This document shows positions 27,490 to 32,894 of a stretch of DNA of 32,894 nt, piece after piece. The position numbers and the translations under genes were made by a program. The stretch covers positions 1 through 32,894 of the forward strand of contig CAAEKQ010000072.1 of the NCBI GenBank assembly GCA_900756575.1, in the 5' to 3' direction. Source of the stretch: an uncultured Oscillospiraceae bacterium. GTDB taxonomy: Bacteria; Bacillota; Clostridia; Oscillospirales; Oscillospiraceae. The notes beneath the pieces were generated by a model. It was not told where the DNA came from and searched no databases. It saw nothing but the letters and a program-made list of their open reading frames with translations. Each line of letters starts with the position of its first letter. Position 1 is the stretch's first letter.

Positions 27490-28119
27490 CTATTTGGCGG
27501 AATTGCGCTGATAAATGCCCTTGCCGACCCGGCGAAGCACCCCCGTTTCGGTCAAATGCCGCAGCACACGCTGGAGCTGTCGGGTGCTGCAATGGAGCAG
27601 GGCGGCGGTTTCGCCCATATGGGTCAGGGTGCCGTCGGGGCAGCTGCCGTCCATCCAGCGAAGCAGACGCTCCTCCAGATTGCCGCCGCTTGCCTCGGTG
27701 CGGGTGGAGTGTTCCAATTTGTCTGTGACGGATTGGAGCAGAAAATGGAGGAATGCCACGTCGGATTCCAGCTGGGACTCATAGGGAGCCAGCGGGAGAG
27801 ACAGCGCCAGTACAGTGGTGGAGGCCTGCGCCCAGAAGGACGGCGGCTGCTTGGTCACAAACTCCACATCACCCAGCAATGTAAACCGATCCCCGGAGTG
27901 CAGCACATATTCGCTGCCGTCCATGCGGATGGAGCGGATGGAAATGGTGCCCCGAACCAGAAACAACAGCCGCTCCGTCTTGGTATACGGCGCGGTCAAA
28001 TACTCCCCGGGCTGATATTCTACCAGAGAAAAGTTCAGGTTCGGGGTGGAAAACAACGCTGGAATGTCCCATTCGTCCAAAAGCTGCCGGGTCAGAGCGG
28101 CATCCGAAAGATAGCGCAT
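27490..28119 (-). CDS. Crp/Fnr-family transcription regulator
   Basis: 209 residues from the ATG at 28119 with AGGAAG 7 bases upstream; in-frame ATGs at 28140 and 28167 are alternatives that would overlap the palindrome. Cyclic nucleotide-binding-like beta domain at about 25-125 (LVEYQPGEYLTAPYTKTERLLFLVRGTISIRSI, then LHSGDRFTLLGDVEFV). C-terminal winged helix with THMGETAALLHCSTRQLQRVLRHLTETGVLRRVGKGIY. The glycine- and arginine-rich phosphate cassette of CRP is not evident, and no FNR-type Cys set is seen, so the signal is unknown. It is divergent from the MATE exporter and probably controls it. Confidence 0.85.
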   Translation of the reverse strand: MRYLSDAALTRQLLDEWDIPALFSTPNLNFSLVEYQPGEYLTAPYTKTERLLFLVRGTISIRSIRMDGSEYVLHSGDRFTLLGDVEFVTKQPPSFWAQASTTVLALSLPLAPYESQLESDVAFLHFLLQSVTDKLEHSTRTEASGGNLEERLLRWMDGSCPDGTLTHMGETAALLHCSTRQLQRVLRHLTETGVLRRVGKGIYQRNSAK

Positions 28120-28142
28120 ACGATCACTTCCTGTCTCCATTA

Positions 28143-28154
28143 TGACATATGTCA
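28143..28154. promoter_or_regulatory. Palindromic operator between Crp-family and MATE genes
   Basis: TGACATATGTCA is a perfect 12-bp palindrome in the 86-base gap between the divergent genes. Its centre (28148.5) is 41.5 bases before the predicted MATE start near 28190, the position of class II CRP/FNR activator sites. Confidence 0.65.
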
Positions 28155-28177
28155 CAACAAAACGCAAGAAAATCCGC

Positions 28178-28183
28178 TACAAT
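28178..28183 (+). promoter_or_regulatory. -10 box of the MATE gene
   Basis: TACAAT with no good -35 box at the proper distance, as expected for an activator-dependent promoter. Confidence 0.55.
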
Positions 28184-28205
28184 AACGGTACAAGGAGGAT
28201 TTTAC

Positions 28206-29528
28206 ATGGAACAGGAACTTTTTGCCCGGGCGCCCATTCCCCGGGCCTATTTTAAGATGGCGCTGCCGGTGGTGCTGAGTATGCTGGTTTCGCTGGTTTA
28301 TAACATGGTGGACACCTGGTTCATCGCCCAGACCCAAAACACGGCATTGGTAGCGGGTGTGAGCCTTTGCGCGCCGATGTTTACACTGATGGTGGCCATG
28401 GGCGATATCTTCGGACTGGGCGGCAGCTCGCTGATTTCCCGGCTGCTGGGCCAGGGAGAGGAAAAACGGGTGCGTCACGTCAGTGCCTTTTGCAGCTACG
28501 GTGCAATCGTATGGGGCGTGCTGGTGGGAGCGCTGATGCTGATCTTCCGGCAGCCGATTTTACATCTGCTGGGGGCAAGCAGCGACACCATGGACAGCGC
28601 CATGGCCTATTACAGCTACCTGGCCCTGGGCGCACCGGCAATTATTTTTACCCTGGTGCCCAGCAATATTCTTCGCACCGAGGGCATGGCTGTGGCGTCC
28701 ATGGTGGGCTCTATCACCGGCACGGTGGTGAACATTATTCTGGATCCGATCTTTATTTTCGGGCTGAATATGGGCGCTGGGGGCGCGGCATTGGCGACGG
28801 TACTGAGCAATGTGGTGTCGGCGGTGCTGTTTATAGTGCTGCTGGTGACGAAAAGTCAGCGGCTCTCCGTGCGCCCAGGGGACTGCTCGGTGCAAGGGAA
28901 GGAGCTGCGGGAGATCCTGGTGATCGGCGTTCCGGCTTCCATCACCAACCTGATGCAGAGCTTTGCTATGACTCTGACTAACCGCTTCCTGCTGCCCTAC
29001 GGTACGGAAAACGTGGCGGCGCTTGGCATTGCGCTGAAGGTCAATATGATTGTCATGCTGATTATGGTGGGCTTTGCCTTTGGGGCCCAGCCGCTTCTGG
29101 GTTATAACTACGGCGCAAATAACCGGGAACGGCTTCGGGACATTCTGAAATTCGACGTTCTGGTGCAGCTGGTATTCTCCGTGGTGATGACGGTGGTATT
29201 CCTGATTTTTGCTCCGCAGATCATCCGGATTTTCATGTCGGACAGCGGCGTGATTCAGGCGGGCAGCCGAATTCTCCGCTGTATGGTGATCACCATGCCG
29301 CTGATGGGTATCATTCTGGTGTGTACTACGCTGTTCCAGGCGGCGGGAAAGGCAATGCCTGCATTTCTGCTGTCCATCAGCCGGCAGGGGGTAGCGCTGC
29401 TGATTTGCATGGTGGTGCTTTCGGCGGTGTTCGGCTTCTACGGCGTAATTCTGGCCCAGGCGGCAGCGGATGTGGTGTCGGTCATTCTGGCGCTGGTGCT
29501 GCTGAAACGTTCAAACATCCTGAAATAA
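28206..29528 (+). CDS. MATE-family multidrug/toxin exporter
   Basis: 440 residues with about 12 membrane helices, from the ATG at 28206 with AGGAGG 7 bases upstream. Family motifs: PVVLSMLVSLVYNMVDTWFIA near the start, GLGGSSLISRLLGQGEEKR after helix 2, and in the second half GFAFGAQPLLGYNYGANNRERL. Exchange of Na+ or H+ for drugs, dyes or metabolites is known for the family; the substrate here is not known. The regulator is divergent, which suggests an inducible exporter. Confidence 0.92.
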   Translation: MEQELFARAPIPRAYFKMALPVVLSMLVSLVYNMVDTWFIAQTQNTALVAGVSLCAPMFTLMVAMGDIFGLGGSSLISRLLGQGEEKRVRHVSAFCSYGAIVWGVLVGALMLIFRQPILHLLGASSDTMDSAMAYYSYLALGAPAIIFTLVPSNILRTEGMAVASMVGSITGTVVNIILDPIFIFGLNMGAGGAALATVLSNVVSAVLFIVLLVTKSQRLSVRPGDCSVQGKELREILVIGVPASITNLMQSFAMTLTNRFLLPYGTENVAALGIALKVNMIVMLIMVGFAFGAQPLLGYNYGANNRERLRDILKFDVLVQLVFSVVMTVVFLIFAPQIIRIFMSDSGVIQAGSRILRCMVITMPLMGIILVCTTLFQAAGKAMPAFLLSISRQGVALLICMVVLSAVFGFYGVILAQAAADVVSVILALVLLKRSNILK

Positions 29529-29531
29529 TGC

Positions 29532-29569
29532 AAGAATCCCGGCTGTACAACCGTACAGCCGGGATTCTT
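29532..29569. terminator. Bidirectional terminator between MATE and ilvE
   Basis: 17-bp perfect stem (29532-29548 with 29553-29569) around a 4-base loop AACC. The stem ends in TTCTT on both strands, then TCT on plus and GCATTATTTC on minus. The genes on both sides converge on it. Confidence 0.85.
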
Positions 29570-29594
29570 TCTGCAATGTTACGAGAAAATCGGA

Positions 29595-30662
29595 TCAGCA
29601 GATCACATGGCTCCAGCCATAGGGATCCTCCACACGGCCCCACTGAATGCCGGTGAGGGTATCGTACAGATCCTGAGCCACAGGGCCGATCTTGCCGCCG
29701 GAGACCACATAGTCCTTGCCGCCGTAGCTTAGTTCGCCGATGGGGGAGATAACAGCAGCGGTACCGGAGCCGAATGCCTCCTCCAGAGAGCCGTCCTGGG
29801 CAGCGCCGATGAGCTCGTCTACGCTGATCTTGCGCTCCTCCACCTCAAAGCCCTTGTCCCGCAGAATCTGCAGGCAGCTTTTCCGGGTGATGCCGGGGAG
29901 GATGGAGCCGTTGAGCTCGGGGGTAACGATCTTGCCGTTGATCTTGAACAGCACGTTCATCGCGCCAACTTCTTCGATGTACTTGCGCTCCACGCCATCC
30001 AGCCACAGAACCTGGGAGAAGCCCTTTTCCTCGGCACGCTCACCGGCGCGGAGGGAAGCAGCATAGTTGCCGCCGCACTTGGTAAAGCCGGTGCCGCCGC
30101 GGACGGCACGAACATCGTCCTGCTCAATCATGATGTTGACCGGAGCCAGGCCGGTGGCATAGTAGGGGCCGACGGGGCTCAGGATCACGGCGAACAGATA
30201 GGTATGGGAAGCGTGTACGCCGATGTGGTTATCGGTAGCGAAGATGAAGGGACGGATGTACAGGGAGGTGTTGGGCGCAGAGGGAACCCAATCCTTCTCC
30301 AGAGTGACCAGCTGCTTCACAGCCTCTACGCAGTAGTCCACGTCAATCTCGGGGATGCTCATACGGATGCAGGAGTTGTTCATGCGCTTGAAGTTCTCCT
30401 CGGGACGGAACAGGCGAATCTTGCCCTCGGCATCGCGGTAAGCCTTCATGCCCTCGAAGATTTCCTGCGCATAGTGCAGCACCATGCAGGCGGGGTCGAT
30501 CTGGAAGGGAGCGTAGGGAACGATGCGGCCGTCGTGCCAGCCGTGCTCCTGGTCGTAGTTCATCAGGAACATATGGTCGGTCATGATCACACCGAAGGGA
30601 ATGTCGGGGCCAGCGGGTTTTTCTTTATAATGGGTTGTCAGAGTTACAGGAATTTTTTCCAT
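29595..30662 (-). CDS. ilvE: Branched-chain amino acid aminotransferase
   Basis: 355 residues, the size of type II BCATs. Class IV PLP-enzyme motifs: FEGMKAYRDAEGKIRLFRPEENFKRM, YIRPFIFA, GFTKCGGNYAASL with the PLP lysine, EEVGAMNVLFKING, and GSILPGITRKSCLQIL. It transfers amino groups between Leu/Ile/Val and 2-oxoglutarate, the last step of their synthesis. ATG at 30662 with a G-rich site (GAGGTTGAGATAAA) upstream. Short leader, so no T-box is present. Confidence 0.95.
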   Translation of the reverse strand: MEKIPVTLTTHYKEKPAGPDIPFGVIMTDHMFLMNYDQEHGWHDGRIVPYAPFQIDPACMVLHYAQEIFEGMKAYRDAEGKIRLFRPEENFKRMNNSCIRMSIPEIDVDYCVEAVKQLVTLEKDWVPSAPNTSLYIRPFIFATDNHIGVHASHTYLFAVILSPVGPYYATGLAPVNIMIEQDDVRAVRGGTGFTKCGGNYAASLRAGERAEEKGFSQVLWLDGVERKYIEEVGAMNVLFKINGKIVTPELNGSILPGITRKSCLQILRDKGFEVEERKISVDELIGAAQDGSLEEAFGSGTAAVISPIGELSYGGKDYVVSGGKIGPVAQDLYDTLTGIQWGRVEDPYGWSHVIC

Positions 30663-30700
30663 TTTATCTCAACCTCCACGGGATGAATTTACTTGATATT

Positions 30701-30729
30701 ATTATAGCAATCTGCATAGTTCCCTGCAA
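30701..30729 (-). promoter_or_regulatory. Promoter of ilvE
   Basis: On the minus strand TTGCAG (30729-30724), 17-base spacer, TATAAT (30706-30701), giving a start about 30 bases before the ATG. Confidence 0.72.
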
Positions 30730-30793
30730 GTGAAAAAACAACAGTATTGGGCCGGATTATCCAATAAAATTCCGGCATTCTGCCGTTTATATG

Positions 30794-30823
30794 AAAAATC
30801 CCCGGCCCTGAGTGGGGCCGGGG
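30794..30823 (-). terminator. Terminator of agcS
   Basis: On the minus strand CCCCGGCCC/GGGCCGGGG, 9 bp with a 6-base loop, followed by a T-tract (complement of 30794-30798). Confidence 0.88.
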
Positions 30824-30840
30824 AGGAATACTGTGCATGA

Positions 30841-32346
30841 TTATTCAGCGGTCAGAGGGTCGAGCTTTATTTCCTCCTCCTCCACGGCCTGAATGTCATC
30901 AAAGGCGGAGAGCATGGGCTTGACGTCCTTGTGATGGAGAATCCGGTCCACGTAGTTCTTAGTGCACTTTGCCACCATGGGAGACAGTACCAGCACACCC
31001 ACCAGGTTGGGGAGCATCATCAGGCCATTAAAGGTGTCGGAGATGTCCCAGGCCAGCTGTGCCTTCATTACGGAACCGGCAAGCACGATGACACAGAACA
31101 GAACGCGATAGGGGGTCACGGCCTTGTCGCCCAGCAGGAACCGGCAGGCGGTGGCACCGTAATGGCTCCAGCCCAGCACCGTGGAATAGGCAAACAGCAG
31201 AATGGCAATGGCCACGAATGCGGCACCGGCGGGGCCAAAGACCATCCGGAAGGATTCGCTCATCAGAGAGTTGCTGCCCACGGCCTCACCGGCGGCGGTG
31301 AGCATACCGGTGTCCAGGTCTACCAGACCGGAGGAGAGAATGGTCAGTGCGGTGAGGGTGCAGACCACGATGGTGTCGGCAAAGACCTCAAAGATGCCCC
31401 ACATACCCTGACGGACAGGCTCCTTAACGTTGGAACTGGAATGTACCATAACCGAGGAGCCAAGACCGGCCTCGTTGGAGAATACGCCGCGCTTAAAGCC
31501 CATTTTCATGGCGGTGGCAATGCCGGTGCCAACCACACCGCCGGTCGCGGATTTCAGACTGAACGCGCCCTTGAAGATGGAGACGAAGATGGCGGGAATA
31601 GTGGTGATGTGCATAAAGATAATCACCAGGGTGCCCAGGAGATACAGGATGACCATAAAGGGCACCAGCTTTTCGGTGATGGAGGCAACCCGCTTCAGGC
31701 CGCCCAGAATCACCGCGCCCACGGCAACCAGCAGGAAGATGCCGGTGGCGATGGTGGGAATGCCGAAAGCGGTGTGGACGTTGGAGACGATGGAGTTCAC
31801 CTGGCTCATGTTGCCGATGCCGAAGGAGGCCAGCAGGCAGAAGAAGGAGAACAGAGCTGCCAGCACAGCACCAATGGTTTTGCAGCCCTTCTTTGCGCCC
31901 AGACCATCCCGGAGATAGTACATTGCGCCGCCGTGCCATTCGCCCTCGGCATCCTTTCTGCGGAACAGAATGCCCAAAACGTTCTCGGAATAGTTGGTCA
32001 TCATGCCGAAGAAGGCGATGAGCCACATCCAGAACACCGCGCCGGGGCCGCCAACCGCAATGGCACCTGCTACACCGACGATATTACCGGTGCCGACGGT
32101 GGCCGCCAGAGCGGTGCACAGGGACTGGAACTGGGAAATGGTGCGATCTTTGGTGTGACCGGTGACGTGTTTATCTTTGAAAATTGCGCCGATGGTGTTT
32201 TTCATCCAGTGACCTAAGTGGCTCAGCTGGAAGAACTTTGTGAGGCACGTCATCAGTACGCCCACAAAGCCCAGAAGAATCAGCGCAGGCCAGCCCCAAA
32301 CGACGCTGTTTATGGCACTGTTGATGCGGGTGATGGACTCAATCAT
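30841..32346 (-). CDS. agcS: Sodium:alanine/glycine symporter family protein (AgcS)
   Basis: 501 residues with about 10-11 membrane helices. Family motifs: TALAATVGTGNIVGVAGAIAVGGPGAVFWMW, FFGMMTNYSENVLGILFRRK, GGAMYYLRDGLG, KRGVFSNEAGLGSSVMVHSSS and LFAYSTVLGWSHYGATACRFL. These proteins take up alanine or glycine with Na+. The acidic C-terminus (AVEEEEIKLDP) lies in the cytoplasm. AAGGAG lies 9 bases before the ATG at 32346. The glycine riboswitch in the leader points to glycine as substrate. Confidence 0.95.
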   Translation of the reverse strand: MIESITRINSAINSVVWGWPALILLGFVGVLMTCLTKFFQLSHLGHWMKNTIGAIFKDKHVTGHTKDRTISQFQSLCTALAATVGTGNIVGVAGAIAVGGPGAVFWMWLIAFFGMMTNYSENVLGILFRRKDAEGEWHGGAMYYLRDGLGAKKGCKTIGAVLAALFSFFCLLASFGIGNMSQVNSIVSNVHTAFGIPTIATGIFLLVAVGAVILGGLKRVASITEKLVPFMVILYLLGTLVIIFMHITTIPAIFVSIFKGAFSLKSATGGVVGTGIATAMKMGFKRGVFSNEAGLGSSVMVHSSSNVKEPVRQGMWGIFEVFADTIVVCTLTALTILSSGLVDLDTGMLTAAGEAVGSNSLMSESFRMVFGPAGAAFVAIAILLFAYSTVLGWSHYGATACRFLLGDKAVTPYRVLFCVIVLAGSVMKAQLAWDISDTFNGLMMLPNLVGVLVLSPMVAKCTKNYVDRILHHKDVKPMLSAFDDIQAVEEEEIKLDPLTAE

Positions 32347-32380
32347 GGTGGTTCACTCCTTACAAATTACCCCCTGAAAT

Positions 32381-32418
32381 AAAAGAAAATGCCGGGGTGT
32401 ACATACACGATCCCGACA
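32381..32418 (-). terminator. Terminator in the riboswitch expression platform
   Basis: On the minus strand TGTCGGG/CCCGGCA with an inner GTGT/ACAC hairpin, followed by TTTTCTTTT. It lies after the aptamer and 35 bases before the agcS start. Confidence 0.75.
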
Positions 32419-32424
32419 TTGGAA

Positions 32425-32503
32425 GGCTCTGTCCTTTTGCCTGAGAGATTACAGAATCATCTGTTTGCCCCTTCGGCACCCGAAATGCGGGATTCTCCAG
32501 AGT
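32425..32503 (-). promoter_or_regulatory. Glycine riboswitch (single aptamer visible)
   Basis: On the minus strand CTCTGGAGA, GTGCCGAAGGGGCAA and ATCTCTCAGGCAAAAGGACAGAG, in that order, are the conserved glycine aptamer elements. Only one full aptamer is seen; the 60 bases 5' of it (about 32504-32562) can only be a remnant or helper. It controls agcS through the terminator at 32381-32418. Confidence 0.92.
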
Positions 32504-32568
32504 GCAGGCCCCGGGCGGTTGCAGTGCTTCTGACCGGTGCGTTCTGCACGTATTGAACTGATGTCCCG

Positions 32569-32597
32569 ATTGTAGCACGTCAAAACACAAAATGCAA
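32569..32597 (-). promoter_or_regulatory. Promoter of the riboswitch-agcS unit
   Basis: On the minus strand TTGCAT (32597-32592), 17-base spacer, TACAAT (32574-32569), giving a leader of about 215 bases. Confidence 0.68.
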
Positions 32598-32763
32598 GAA
32601 GAAAAAAATAAATTTCATAAAATTTAGCGAAATGAAGTAAAAAACCACAGAAAACTCTAAATCTGAAAAGAAATCTTCAGAAAATGGCGGGAATATTGAA
32701 ATTCCTTGATGGAAATCCTGCAATACTGATTTCTTTTGAAGATTTGAAAACACGATTTGGGGC
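32598..32763. other. AT-rich gap, nothing recognised
   Basis: About 165 bases, A- and T-rich, between the agcS promoter and the SDR terminator. No gene, RNA or repeat could be supported. Confidence 0.5.
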
Positions 32764-32798
32764 AAAAAGGAGCCTGGCGGATTCCTCCGCCAGGCTCC
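32764..32798 (-). terminator. Terminator after the SDR-family gene
   Basis: On the minus strand GGAGCCTGGCGGA/TCCGCCAGGCTCC, 13 bp with a 4-base loop, followed by TTTTT. Confidence 0.9.
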
Positions 32799-32812
32799 AA
32801 ACTGTAGGAATC

Positions 32813-32894
32813 TTAGTAACCGACTGCGGTGGAGCCGCCGTCGATGACAATGACCTGACCGGTGGTGTTCTCGCTGTACTCGCTGAGCAGGTAA
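32813..32894 (-). CDS. C-terminus of a short-chain dehydrogenase/reductase (FabG-like)
   Basis: Only the last 26 codons are in the window; the gene enters from the right edge. The end YLLSEYSENTTGQVIVIDGG followed by STAVGY is the classical SDR C-terminus (LLS..S...TGQ.I.VDGG), as in FabG-type 3-oxoacyl-ACP reductases and related sugar or steroid dehydrogenases. The substrate cannot be told from this piece. Confidence 0.8.
   Translation of the reverse strand, partial: YLLSEYSENTTGQVIVIDGGSTAVGY

Noticed and set aside
30663..30700. T-box or other amino-acid leader before ilvE
   Set aside because: The predicted leader is only about 30 bases long, too short for a T-box or attenuator.
30931..32217. 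428-codon plus-strand ORF opposite agcS
   Set aside because: Gly/His/Gln-rich antisense reading of a membrane protein gene; no start signals.
1..32894. CRISPR array or insertion sequence
   Set aside because: No regularly spaced direct repeats and no transposase-like protein were found on either strand.

Overview
The window is the right-hand part of an integrated siphovirus-type prophage (1 to about 21,300) followed by host chromosome (about 21,300 to 32,894). The host looks like a gut-type Clostridia/Oscillospirales bacterium: moderately GC-rich, AGGAGG ribosome binding sites, sigma70-type promoters, a glycine riboswitch before an agcS-type symporter, and a pgsBCA-ggt operon. This assignment rests on gene content and was not tested by alignment.

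Prophage, 1-8,100 (minus strand, read right to left): two tRNA-like structured elements, terminase small and large subunits, portal, a MuF/gp7-type minor head protein with a toxin-like C-terminus and a small putative immunity gene behind it, a terminator, scaffold, major capsid, head-tail connector and three minor capsid/head-completion genes. The last of these runs off the left edge. Tail and lysis genes and the other attachment site lie outside the window.

Prophage, 8,190-15,610 (minus): early/replication genes, tightly packed with 1-17 nt overlaps. They include an ArpU/DUF1492-type late regulator, a DNA methyltransferase, a DUF551 protein, a replication-organiser-like protein, SSB, an HNH nuclease, an ERF annealing protein, Cys-rich small proteins and small DNA-binding proteins. 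In two gaps of this minus-strand operon there are short plus-strand transcription units, each with a consensus promoter and an intrinsic terminator about 65-80 nt downstream. Their sequences resemble each other, so they look like a pair of paralogous phage small RNAs. They are the best candidate in the window for something undescribed.

Prophage, 15,600-21,300 (lysogeny and cargo, visibly AT-richer): a DUF4145-like cargo gene on the plus strand inside the early region; a Cro-like/repressor switch with repeated 15-bp operators; a short repressor followed by an ImmA/IrrE metallopeptidase; a zinc-ribbon membrane protein; a three-gene module with a BECR-nuclease-like protein and a DUF2283-like partner; and a tyrosine integrase next to tRNA-Arg(CCG), the probable attachment site.

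Host, 21,300-32,894: tRNA-Arg, a dCMP deaminase, a small membrane protein, a poly-gamma-glutamate operon (pgsB, pgsC, pgsA, gamma-glutamyltransferase), a Crp/Fnr-type regulator divergent from a MATE exporter with a palindrome at about -41.5 of the MATE promoter, ilvE, a glycine-riboswitch-controlled agcS symporter, and the C-terminus of an SDR-family reductase.
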